From contig JBBPUQ010000008.1 of NCBI GenBank assembly GCA_038501195.1, positions 3,854,501 through 3,918,500 of the forward strand: DNA of 64,000 nt, given 5' to 3'. Below, piece after piece: positions 23,656-35,600 of this stretch (its first letter is position 1; the number at the start of each line of letters is the position of its first letter). The position numbers were made by a program, and so were the translations under genes. Below the pieces are notes generated by a model, which had not been told where the DNA came from, made no database searches, and saw only the letters and a program-made list of their open reading frames with translations. Source of the DNA: Nemania diffusa (Eukaryota > Ascomycota > Sordariomycetes > Xylariales > Xylariaceae).

Positions 23656-25260
23656 GGTGGATGAGGGTTGATGGAAGAATGATGGGTTTTCTGGTTATGA
23701 GGATTGGTGTGGGGATTGGTGTGAGGAGGAGAAGGTAGAGTAGGAGAGAAGAAGGAGAAGGAGAAGTAGTGTGCTGTATATATAGATTAGAAACTAAAGG
23801 AGGAGTGTACTTTGAAGAAAGTACCCCGAGTGGCCTTAGGGTTGAGCGGGACAACTAGGCGGTCCTTAGGTATGTTGCCACCATCAAACGTAGCACTATT
23901 CGAGCTCCATAGAAGAGCGCGTCTTAGAAGGCGCGAGTACCATGCAAACTGCCTCCCCACACGGGGTCGAGGTCAGCCGGACAACAGCCCTTGGTACATA
24001 AGGGTACCCCCTAGGCGAGTGTTCCAACTATAGGGCAATGCTCTTGGTTTGTTCCACTTGATACCAATGTACCCTTCGAGTAGACATGATACTGCATAAA
24101 CAGTTCCGTTTAGGCCTTGATAGACCTCTTAATCAGGGCACCTAGGCCTGGTGCCAGCCCCAATAGGCGCACTAAGAGTTCCCTTGAAATGACATAGCTT
24201 TAAGCCCTGACATGCCTTCTTCGTTTTCAGTCGGAGAAATGTCGTCGGCAGTGCCAGGCTTAATTCGCCTAGTTCATGGTAGCGCCGCATTCATAATGCT
24301 AACAAGGCTGGGGCCTCTCTATATGGTGTCTTAGAGGCGAAGAGATACCGTAGCTAGTGATGACCGTAGTCCTTGGTAACTAGATGACTCCTCAGAGATT
24401 AGCATCCAGATAAAAGAAGAAAGGGATTTTTTCTTACCGAAATCATAGCACGGCTTTCTATAATATACCATGAAGGAGATATGATACTATATATAAAGTC
24501 TCATGATATCAAAGTCCGAATGGGAACTGTAGGATTGAATCTTGGTTGGTATTGCAAGCAGCAAGGTAGAAGAGAAGATGCGTTGGAACTTTTTCAACCC
24601 GGCAAGCACGCAAACAGCGACTTATTTGTTCTCGCCTCTGGCCTTTGACCTCTAGCCGAGCTCATGATAAAGAGACGTGATGGATATCAGCCGTGAAGCC
24701 CCAGGAGGAGGCTACACTGATGAACCCTTGGATGAGATGACGTTGGATCACCATGTTGTGATTCTAGAGATGGTGTGGGGAAGTTGGGGAAGGCGACTGG
24801 GGTGCGAGCTACTGAAGCTTTAGTTTTATCTGGCGTTAGCGCCGGCCGGAGATTATCTAGCGTATCGGAGATAAATGGTGTTTCTCTCTTCGGATATAAC
24901 GGAGATAATATCAGTTTGGATCCGATAACAGCTAGCGAGCAACCTGACTCCCTCTGGAAATACATATTTACATGATCTTAGCAAGGTCAGTTCAAAGGAT
25001 GTCAAACCATCTGCGGCTTTATCGATACATGTAATAGCAATGGAACACGAGCAATAGAGAAGACGGATACAAGGCAGCATATTGAAGTGCGAACCCTCCA
25101 GAGTATCGCAGATTGATCATATTTTCTGTATCTAACCGGGCTTGGGTAATACCTAGGTAGTCTTGCATCATTTCCAAGCTACGAACTATCCAGGCCCTTA
25201 TCAAACTGTCCACTCCATGGATCAGCGGAGAAGCAATACCTATAGAGGACAAGCGAACAA
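23656..25260. other. 1.6-kb spacer, no gene seen
   Basis: The first 150 bases are purine-rich and probably part of the promoter of the small zinc-finger-like gene. Scattered open frames of 60-90 codons on both strands show no family features. Confidence 0.45.
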
Positions 25261-27016
25261 ATGGCTACATCAAGCCCCCAGTATCACAAGCTCTCGCTAG
25301 TCGAGCTCCCCATCTCGTCAACATTTCTACTCGTCCATCCTCAACAGCATCAGTTCTGTACTCGAACGCACGCTAACTTGCGGCCTCGTCGGCTAAGTGC
25401 TGACAGGCACTGCTTGGGGTGAGCCCGGGACGCGTCGGCCGTTGATCGACTTCTAGCGCGCCGTGCTTGGCCTCAGCTACCTCGGAATCGTTCTCGTCGT
25501 GTATACTGGGCCGTGGAGACGAACGTCGTGGTACCGAGGGAAAACATCATCCTCGGGGCCGCTGTGGCGATCGCCGGCGTCGTCGTGCCGATTGGTCTAT
25601 CTCTTCGCGCCTCTCGCTTCTGCTGGGTAATTTGTGAGGACGGAGAGTAGTGCGGCACCTTTTTACCAACTTTTACTGCCGGCGTTGCGCTTTACGACTA
25701 TGAGCACTACGTTTTTCTGTGCTGTAGGCGAGTGGGATGAGTGGTACGAACTTGGGCGATGTTCTAGTATCAGCAAGGCTCCTTGGTGACAGGGTTGGAT
25801 TGGTGATCGTTCGTATGATCACCAGCCTCAGGCAAACGGGGGAAAATGGTAGCAAGTGATATCACAGGTTGTGGCTTGGGTAGTCGTAGGTGATATGACT
25901 CGGCGGCCCCGACTCGGGGCATCCACCCGTTGGAACTCTATAAATTCCGCATAGAGAGACAGTTACTAACCTTAGATATTGAAATCCTGCGATCTGTACT
26001 AGTCCCGGCTGCATTCATCGTGGTCGTGCCTCTAACCTGCCACTATGCTCTAAAGCCTGCGCGAAGGGCTCTAGGCAGTATTATCATACAAGGGCGGGAT
26101 AGCAAGAAGAGAGGAAAAGAGGAAAGAAATATCGACAGAAAGATGATAGAGACGGCTTGGATTCATTCCTAGGAGGCTTCATTTATCATTCAGACAGCAG
26201 TCGTAGTCTTGTCAATCACTACAGCCGACTACGCTGAGCATCGATTCTACTCGTTGCCTGCCCCGCAGCCATTGTAGTAAGCCAGTTGAATAGGCGACGG
26301 GATAATTCTGAAGCGCCTCTCAGGTCGCAGTGTGCTGGAATATACTCTACTTGAATATTAACATATCCTGCTCGACGGGCTCGAGGCCCTGATAAGGGGG
26401 AATATAGGTCGACTGGTGATGGCCTGCCTTAAAATACAATAGACCGAGAGGCTCCTGAGCTATGAGATATCAAAGGTCTTTGATACGTATTATTCACCGG
26501 TTATTGATTTTATGCTAAAACCATATTTCTTTTTAACTACTCACCCATTGATTACCCTTAAGAGCTCTGATATATTTCGGGAGTAGGAGCTTCCTATCCG
26601 GGTGATCCCGCAAACCCACCAAGATATTTCCTTTCATTTAGCTATAAGTGTCGCCCGCTGACATCTGATTTCTAACTAGATTTAATGTATGAACTAGCTA
26701 TGCCCTCTAAACCTCTTTCCCTCTACCCAGTAGTTGTCATGGGATGCGTTATGGTTGCTTGGGACGTTGTTGGATTTCTTATATCGTTAGTGGTAGGTCA
26801 GTGGTAGAAACTTAAGGCGTGTTCCGCTGTCCGGACGAGCACGCGCCCGAACCCTCGGAGCTCTTCCTTAGTGTAATTTGGGCTACATTCATCTGTGCTA
26901 TCCTTAGTCTTAATTCTACTCCCCTACTAGCACGGTACATCAAGAAGCTCGGGAGGGCCAGTGAAGTGTCGAGTGGTAGTGCTCGGGGTTTTCTGGGTGT
27001 TTGGAGTGTTGGATGA
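25261..27016 (+). pseudogene. Decayed cation/proton exchanger (CPA2/Kha1-like) relic
   Basis: Pieces of one monovalent cation/proton antiporter occur in order along 1.75 kb but in changing frames. They start at the ATG at 25261. Recognisable segments are NSISSVLERTLTCGLVG, then a TAA, VLTGTAWGEPG, a TAG, VLGLSYLGIVLVVY, ENIILGAAVAIAGVVVPIGL, SGTNLGDVLVSARLLGDRVG, VLVPAAFIVVVPLTCHYALK, FDTYYSPVIDFMLKPYFF, VVVMGCVMVAWDVVGFLIS and SELFLSVIWATFICAIL. The last piece ends at 27016 in GFLGVWSVG, the usual C-terminus of fungal members. The segments cover the full expected length, so the whole gene was once here. Two stops sit where the family usually has Gln, which fits CA-to-TA changes of the RIP type; several frameshifts are also present. 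It cannot make a working protein. The family call is by remembered motifs, not a search. Confidence 0.75.
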
Positions 27017-27925
27017 TCATGACGGTGAATACGAGTTACCTATCTTCCCGTGAGGGAACTCTCTCTTTGCAAGATGCTACTTGGCATATCATGATTTTAA
27101 AACATGAAGTCCGAATCCTCCTATACAAGTGACGGCGTACGCTGATAAGCCACCTAAAGTATTGGATATTTGAGTACCTACCTAGGTAGGTACCTAGTAG
27201 GTACTTAATGCAACCTGTGATGAAGTTAAGTACCTAGGTACCATGTATCTTTTTAATTCTGATTCTCTGAGTATATGTAGGTACTTCACACTAGGTACTT
27301 CTAAGTACCTTGTAGCAAAACAAACATGGTCTGCGCAAAAATTTCCTACTCCCCGAAATATATATACTTTTACGTCGTGGCTGATCGACCTCAGGCCCGT
27401 AAGATTTAAAACGGTGCTAGTAGACGGTGGAGGGCTAAAACTGGCAGAGCACTCCGTCTGGGATTTTACGATCTGTAAAATATAACAGCTGTACTCTGTA
27501 GATCCAAGAATAACCCATGCGTACCTACCAGGTAGAGATAGGTTGGTCTAGAGCAAAACTCTACCAATCAGCATAATAGGTACCTAGTACTGCCACTACA
27601 GTACCCCTTATCTATGCGAGCCCCAGCATTCCGGTGTAGGTTAAGGCATGGCTCTGGATCCTGGGACGGAATCGCTCACAGCTTTCATGCTCGCTTATAC
27701 TGATACTGGGATCACTTCTTAATTCATTGCCCTCGATGCAAGTAGCTTCCATATCCAATATTCTCCTATTATCTGATAACTTCTACGGTTTGGAGGTATA
27801 GTCCATTAGAGTAAAATTCATTGAATTATTGCGTAACTAGCTAGCTCATCTTCTATTCTAACTGCGAAAAATATTCATATCTCCTAATCTTGTCTATCTA
27901 TCCTCTATCACGTCCCGTGACCAGC
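27017..27925. other. Spacer with GTACCTA palindromes
   Basis: This AT-rich spacer is dense in the motif GTACCTA/TAGGTAC. It contains the palindromes listed separately. No coding region is supported; it should include the 3' end of the alpha/beta-hydrolase gene. Confidence 0.45.
27174..27193. repeat. Perfect 20-bp palindrome
   Basis: The sequence GTACCTACCTAGGTAGGTAC equals its own reverse complement. A shorter 12-bp palindrome of the same kind, GTACCTAGGTAC, lies at 27230-27241. Confidence 0.9.
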
Positions 27926-28958
27926 TCAATCCCCGGCCTCAAGTACTGACGTAAAGAAGTCCACCATAGTTGCTCTCAGATCGGCAGATCCTTCCCCGTC
28001 AAGGATACTCATGTGTCCCTTGCCGACCGCAACATGCAGCCGCTTAGGAGTACTGAGGGTTTCGAACACAGCTTGCTGCTCTGCTGGCGGCGACAGCTCG
28101 TCCAACTCGGGGACTATCATCATGGTAGGTATGCCCTCTAGCATGTCCGCAAGCAGCTCCTTTGGGCGGAACAGAGCTAGTTTGTGGTACGTCTGGAAGG
28201 TAATTCGGTCACGAAAGTTAGGATGGCCGCGCTCCACGGCCGTCTTCATAAGGGCATATGCCTCTCTGCCACCTGGTCCTCCCGAGCCGGCGAATCCAGC
28301 TGGATTCTCGCCTTTGCTGTTGAATGGCGGGATGGTAAATGGGTCGTTGCCTCTTAGCTGCGACTTGCGGTCCTTGATAAGCTGCGCGAATACGGTGGCC
28401 CTCCTATCCGCTCTGATAAAACTGAATATGGGGCAGACCATGAGGACGGCAGCTACTCGCCTGTCGACAGTAGCTGCAACTCCGCTGACCGTCGCACCAA
28501 ATGACATGCCCCAGAGCACTACGCGACGCGGGTCCACGCTAGGAAGGGTCGTCGCGAAGTTCACCACATCTGACATAACAACCATGAGCACTTTCTCTCG
28601 TATGGGGTGCTAGATGACACGAGATCTACCTGAGATATCCTCTACCATCTTCGCGGGGTCGATCTGATTCCTCGGCAGACCCTCACTACCCCCTACACCC
28701 CTGGAGTCGTAGAGTAACACATTAAACCCAGCAGAATGGAAGGCCTCGGCCGTCTCTGCTAGGCTCATCTCCTTCACACAGTTGAACTAGGACCCATGAG
28801 CCAGAAGCCAGAGCTCTGCAGGCCGTGAGCGAACTTACCCCGTGAGACATGACAACGGCTGCTGCCGGACCTTCCGATTCATAAAACCAGGCTTCTAGTG
28901 CAATCCCATCGATTGTTTTGATTTTAACGAGCTTGTGACGTTGCGGGAAATCCATCAT
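27926..28958 (-). CDS. Alpha/beta hydrolase, AKT2 / polyketide-transferase type
   Basis: The model is complement(join(27926..28569,28630..28786,28839..28958)), 306 residues. Start is the first of two adjacent ATGs. The core reads TIDGIALEAWFYE, then FNCVKEMSLAETAEAFHSAG and VLLYDSRGVGGSEGLPRNQI, then WGMSFG. The predicted catalytic triad is Ser115 in GMSFG, Asp249 in VPELDELS and His278 in GKGHMS. This pattern matches a fungal group of S15/dienelactone-hydrolase-like proteins that includes AKT2 of the AK-toxin cluster and polyketide acyltransferases/thiohydrolases. It is divergent to the PKS across 679 bases. The PKS lacks a release domain, so this enzyme is the prime candidate to hydrolyse the chain from the ACP or transfer it to an acceptor. 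Whether it hydrolyses or transfers cannot be told from sequence. Confidence 0.8.
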
Positions 28959-29637
28959 GGTGTTGAGTCGTGGTAGGCTGTAATTAGCTAGGCACTCCTA
29001 TAGAAGAGGTAAGCACCAAGATTTTGACGGAGACCTACCGATCCACCAGATCTGCGGAAATTCTAACCGTCTTACTCGCCTGTTGCGAGCAACACGATCC
29101 CGCCACCGAGCCAGCAGATGTACCAACAGCAGTATAAGCTTATCATTGTGAATGCATAAGATTAGTATGATGTTACGGTGTATCGGTACTCGTAAGCGTG
29201 TGATCTGAAACATGCATGTAATGATGACTGCCCAGACGGGAGCCGTGGAACAGTATTTAGCTGGCTTTTGCACGGCTGCAAGTTAGCATATGCAGTACTT
29301 GGCATTCCGTTTGTAAGAGCTCGATGTAACTAAGAATTGCGAAAATTGAACTCCTCTTGCTTTTTGGAGGGTGTGTTACATCCAGTGACGGGTTCCTACA
29401 TAAGCTTATCCTCACACATGCCATTCCGTTCACATCCATAGGTCTTGATGCACTACGGCACAAACGTAGGCAATAAGCAAAGACATATGTCTACCCGATC
29501 TTTAGTATCATTCTTAGGACATATAGCTCATATTCGTGAATTGATTCTGTGTAATTTCGCGTCTGATTGCTGGGTTAGAAGCTATAGATTTCGGTATTGT
29601 CTTATATGAAGTTAGAGATCGACTGTGCCTCATCAGT
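28959..29637. promoter_or_regulatory. Divergent promoter region, hydrolase / PKS
   Basis: The hydrolase and PKS start codons face away across 679 bases, so both are probably controlled from this region. No exact match to the ToxE tox-box (as I recall it, ATCTCNCGNA) was seen by eye. Confidence 0.6.
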
Positions 29638-32600
29638 ATGTCGAAGGACAACCCCTACCAGCAAGAGCCTTTAGCCGTTATCGGCTTTGGTTGTAGATTG
29701 CCGGGTGGCAACAATTCACCTCAAAAACTATGGGATTTCTTAGAACGAGGTGAGGTGGCATCTAGAGTTGTCCCAGAAACAAGGTTTAGGCTAGATGGCC
29801 ATTACGATGGATCTCTCAAGCCAAAGACAATGCGCCAGCCAGGGGGCATGTTCCTGGGCGATACCGACCTCGCCGACTTTGATGCCAGATTTTTTGAAGT
29901 GGGTGGGAGTGAGGCTTCGGCAATGGACCCAAACCAGCGCCAAATGCTAGAGGTCGTTTTCGAGTCGCTCGAAAATGCGGGTATAACTCTCAATGATCTT
30001 GATGATCAACCGGTTGGTTGTTTCGTTGCATCTTATGCATGCGATTACGCCGATATGCATAACAGAGACCCCGAGGATCGTCCATCGCACAACGCTGTTG
30101 GTGTTGCGAGAGCCCTTCTTGCTAACCGGCTGAGTCACTTCCTAAATGTCAAGGGTCCCAGTGTTACACTTGATACAGCATGTTCTGGTAGTCTTCAGGG
30201 TCTTGATATAGCTTGCCGCTACCTCCAGTCACGAGATATTGATGCAGCTATTATTGCAGCCAGCAATTTATATATGAGCCCTGAGCATCTCATTGACACC
30301 GGGGCCTTTGGCACTGCGCATTCGGTAGGCCTCCCTCTTTACCTATATGGTTCCCGTAGAAGGGACGGAGCTAACTCTTGATGCACACAAAGCCCACTGC
30401 ACTGTGTCATACATTCGATATCGCTGCCGATGGTTATGTGAAGGCTGAGGCAGTTAGCTCAATCGTGGTGAAGCGGTTAGAGGATGCCATAAAAAATCGA
30501 GATCCAATACGCGCCGTCGTCCTCGGCACAGCTTCCACCAGTAATGGTAGGACCCCAGGGATCGCTAGTCCTAGCGCAGCTTCGCAGGCTCTGGCTATTC
30601 GAGGGGCCTATTCTAATGCTAAAATTAGAGACTTCAACCAGACAACCTATCTTGAGGTGCCTCCAACTCCCAAACCCTATTCAGTGCCTTCTCGCTGATG
30701 CTTTTGCAGTGTCATGGAACGGGAACGCAGGCTGGTGATCCAACCGAAGTTAGGGCAGTTGGCTCCGTGTTCGCAGCTATGCGTCCAGCAGATAAACCAC
30801 TGCTCATCGGTTCAGTATGTCTTACCTACTTAAACTATGTACGGATAAGGTTATTGACTGATTCACGACAGATCAAGAGCAACATTGGTCATTCTGAGCC
30901 GGCGGCGGGTAACTCGGGACTTATTAAAGCTATTCTCTCCATGGAGAATGGCTTTATACCGGGAACGCCGACATTTGTCAATCCAAGCCCTAAGAGTAGG
31001 TATTCGAGCTGATCGAGGGGATCTGGTTCATTAACTGTGATAGCGGCTGATAATAAGCTACAGTTGACTTTGTAGGAAACAAGGTGAAGGCTTTCAGAAA
31101 TGGCATCCCTTGGCCCGAAGATGCGCCTCGTAGATCTAGTATCAATTCATTTGGGGTGGGAGGATCGAACTCACATGCCATCATTGAGCATCCACACGCG
31201 GCTATAAAGGGTAACCATGTGTCCTCATATACCTCTGCTGACGATGGATTCGCTATGGTTGACGACGAATCTCCGCGGCCGTTCATCGTAGTACTTTCCG
31301 CGAATGATATCGGTTCCTTGCGCAATGGAATCCAATCGCTGGGCGATCACTTAATTAATCCGCGTGTGAAAGTCGGCCTCCCAGATCTCGCCTACACCCT
31401 TTCGGAGCGCCGAACAAAGTTCTGGCATCGTGCCTTTATCACAACCCAAACTACAGAAATCGCCGAAATGTCAGACAAGTGGGCAGTATCTAAGAAAAGC
31501 CCACAGCCTCCTACAGTGGGATTCGTTTTCACCGGCCAGGGGGCTCAGTGGCCGCAGATGGGTAAAGACCTTTTGCGGTTTTTTCCGTGGACAAGAAAAA
31601 TACTTCAAGAGTAAGTTATTCTTCTTAACCATAAACCACTGGGCGAAACCTGCATTTCTCGTTAGTTGGATAAAAATAAGCGAGAAACAGTATTAAAATG
31701 AAGCATTTTCACGCAGGCTTGACGATGTTCTGCGCAATCTCAGCCACCCTCCGTCTTGGTCGCTGATTAGTGAACTCACGGAACCCCGAAGTCCCGAACA
31801 TCTCCGGCAACCGGAATTCTCACAACCCCTTGTCACAGCCCTACAACTTTGCCTCGTCGCTATCCTAGACAGATGGGGTATTCACCCTAAGAGTGTCGTT
31901 GGCCATTCCTCGGGTGAAATTGCCGCTGCATATGCCGCCGGGCTACTAGATCGCGCTAGTGCGATCACGTCGGCCTTCTATCGTGGCAAAGCTGCCGTAC
32001 GGCGCCGGAGCGAGATTGACGGTAATGTAGGCATGTTGGCAGTAGGACTTGGTGCCGATGCGACGTTAGGTTTCCTTGAGGGTTATACCGGACGGGCCTG
32101 GATCGCATGTTTTAACAGCCCAAAGAGCGTAACTGTTTCGGGGAAGGTCGACGCTCTCGAGGCACTATGCGAACAGCTCAAGGCCGCCGGCCACTTTGTC
32201 CGGCGCCTACAAGTCGATATGGCCTACCATACGAGATTAATGGAGGTGGTTGGGAATGAGTATGAGGATCTTCTCAATTCGGAAAAAGTATTTGATTCGA
32301 CGGGTTGGAATGGGCCTGGAGAGGTCGCATTGTTCTCGTCGGTATCGGCATCAAGGCATACCATAGCAGCAAACGCAGCCTATTGGAAGGAGAACATGGT
32401 GTCCGCCGTTCAGTTTGATGGCGCACTTAGAGCCATGCTATCGGAGTCTGGAATAGCGCCTAACTTTCTTGTCGAGATCGGTCCCACGGGTGCCCTGGCT
32501 GGCCCGGTCTCTCAGGTGCTGAAATCCATTGCAAAAGCACCCACTGGTGAAGTTACTTATTGCTCCGCGTGGAATCGAGGAGCAAGCGCTGGAAATGCAT

Positions 32601-35600
32601 TGTTTGATGCTGCCGGTCGTCTTTGGGCAACTGGTTACCCTGTCGACTTAGCCCTCGTTAATGATTACGACGCAACGGAGCGCTGCATTATAGATCTGCC
32701 CAACTACAGCTGGGACCATAGTACTAAATACTGGCATGAGAACGCTGCGAGTAAGGATTGGAGGTTTAAAAAGTATATCGTCCATGACCTGCTGGGGAGT
32801 AAGATTCTGGGAACCTCATGGCATGCGCCAACCTGGCGATCACGGCTAAACGTATCGAATGTGCCCTTCTTTATGGACCATCGAGTAGGTATGTGACTGG
32901 TTTCTTTAGGGGATATGTCTCGTGCCAAAGATTGATTTTCTTGCTCTTTATTTGCCCTATTAGCTCTAAGATATCTAGGAAAGTGGCTTACTGATATCCT
33001 CATTTAATAGGTGGCAACGCGATCATGCCTGGCGCTAGCTTCATCGCTATGGCGTTGGAGGCATTGTACCAGAAACACTGTGTCTTCCTCGAAACTGACG
33101 GGAAGCGTAATGTTATTCAACCAAACGATCTTTGCTACCGGTTTAGAAATGTACGATTCAGCAAAGCCCTTGTTCTTGAGGAAGGAAAGGATATCACTAT
33201 CTTGTCCACCTTGACAACAGCCTCTGGCAGCAAAGATTGGCACGAGTTTCGCATATCCACATCAGAAGGCGAATTCACATCCGACCATTGCTCTGGCTTC
33301 ATTAGAATCCAAGATGCAGTCGAGTTGGCGGATAGAAACGAACCTCTCACACTAAAATCACCGCAGCCCACCAAGCCATGGTACAAGTGGCTGCGCGAAA
33401 TAGGGTTCGATTTCGGACCAGCTTTCCAAAGGATGATCGAAGTTGAAGTAATTGCGGGAGAGCGAACGTCGAATGCCTTGATATCGTTGGAACCACCTAA
33501 GGGGAAATATGATCAATCGTATTATCCTATACATCCAGCAGCTCTTGACGGCTGCCTCCAAACCGCATTCTCAGCCGTCTTTCGTGGCGATCGTACCACC
33601 ACCTCAAGTCCACTAGTACCTGCTGTGGTTGACGACCTCATTATTAACAAAGTACCTTCTCGCCTACGCCGGGGTTATTCGAGAGCAGCCTCAGTGTACG
33701 CGGGCCGAGGTCGTTTGGATCAACCTAAGAGTTGGCTCGCCAATATAAGTATGTACGACGCCGAAAGCGGCCAACTCGCGGTGCAAGTTACTGGTATGCA
33801 TTATGCAAAGCTGGATATGGCCCCAAAGCCTGATCTTCACACGTTCCACTCTGCTATCTGGAACCCAGACATCAGCATTCTCACCCAGGCCCAGGTAAAG
33901 TGCTTGACTCCACATAGCGGCTCCAACAGGCTTGATACTATACTTGACCTTATAGCGCATAAGAAACCGTCCCGCCGTATCTTGGAGCTCAATCTCGACG
34001 AAGCAGATACTTCGTGTCTTTGGTTCGATAGGGGCAACTCAGCGGCGAGGGCCGCCTATTCGGAGTACGTCTTCGGATCTCCTAATGCACAGAGCCTTCT
34101 TCATGTCGAGACACTTTACACGGGTAGAGGAAACGCCTCATTTCATCAGATCTCGATTGAGAACCTAGCACTTCGTCTGCCGTCTGACGCGTACTATGAC
34201 CTCATCATCGTCAAAGTTTCAGATGCAATACCCGCGCTTAGTGAAAGTATGTCAGTCGAGGCTTTGAAGACTCTTCTAGCCAAAGAAGCATACATACTTG
34301 TTGTGAATAGTGAGGGAGGGAAGAATATCCATTATGCAAAAAACGGTTCCCCTATTGCCTCTGTGAATGGAACTCAACCAGGGGCTCTAGAGTCAACCCC
34401 AAGTGTTCTCCTTTCCCCATCAGCCGCGAACGGCGCGTTATCCAACCATATTAGCTCTTCAGCTCAGGATGGCGAAGATGCCAGCACATCGTGGAGACTC
34501 CTACGATCGAACACCGGGCGCACCACCACAGAGCCTATCATGGACAATGGTCCCTTGATTGATGTGCCGGAACGAGGCGAAGATAATATAACTAGCAAGG
34601 TTTCTGGGACCCCGAAGGATCTAATCATAGCACACCTATCTTCTTCGTATCCAATTAAAACTCTTAGCGCACTCGAAGGTGTGCTAGTAGCTTCAGGTTG
34701 GAATGTTACACATAAAGTACACCCGTTTTCGAAACCAACCAACGGAGCGGTGATCCTCGTACTAGATGAGTTGTGGAAGCCTGTCCTAACGCAAGTCAAC
34801 AACGAGGAATGGGAAGCTATAAAGGTGCTCATTAGCTGGGGCATGCTACTCCTTTGGGTGACTGAAGGTGCGCAGGGCGTGGTGACTAATCCCGACAGTG
34901 CGATGGTCCACGGACTCTTCCGAGTCGCTCGCCGAGAGGACCCAAGTGTGAATCTCACGACACTAGATATTCAATCAAGCGTGAACTTGGCGACAACGTG
35001 GGCAATGAAAAGGGTACTGGAGCTGCTCATATGTAATAGTTCCGTGGAAACCGAGTACATGGAGCGCGATGGCATGTTGTATGTCCAGCGTGTCATGCCT
35101 GATGATGCTATTAACAAATTTCGGCAAGGCGAAGACGAAGGTTTCGAGCCCACTATACAAAATTTCCACAACACTGCCGTGCAGGTCAAGCTAAGAGCAG
35201 AGCGTTTAGGCACCCTCGAAGGCCTGATGTGGTGCGCGACAGAGACCGAGGAAGTGGTAGATATTGGCGCTGGTAATATTGAGGTTGAGGTAGTGGCTGT
35301 TGGTGTTAATTTCAAGGATGTGGCTATCATTATGGGTATCGTTCCTGACGACGAATACAACCTTGGAGTTGAATGCGCAGGGGTTGTGCGGCGACTCGGG
35401 CCGGGCGTAAGTAAATTCAAGGTTGGTGATCGTGTTTGTATGCTAAAGTTCGGGACCTACGCCAACCGAGTTCGAGTTGCTGCCGACCGATGCCATACGG
35501 TCCCAGCTTGGATGACTTTCGAGGAAGCAGCAACAATCCCATCAGTATATCTGTGCTCCCTTTACGCGATGTACCACCTTGGTGCTCTTCAGGAAGGCCA

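Noticed and set aside
27243..27485. 80-codon plus-strand frame after the dead antiporter
   Set aside because: It begins inside the palindrome-rich spacer and its residues match no family; it could not be tied to a transposon protease.
34464..35420. Long minus-strand frames inside the PKS
   Set aside because: They are antisense to the ER-region coding sequence; the plus strand carries intact, motif-rich protein.
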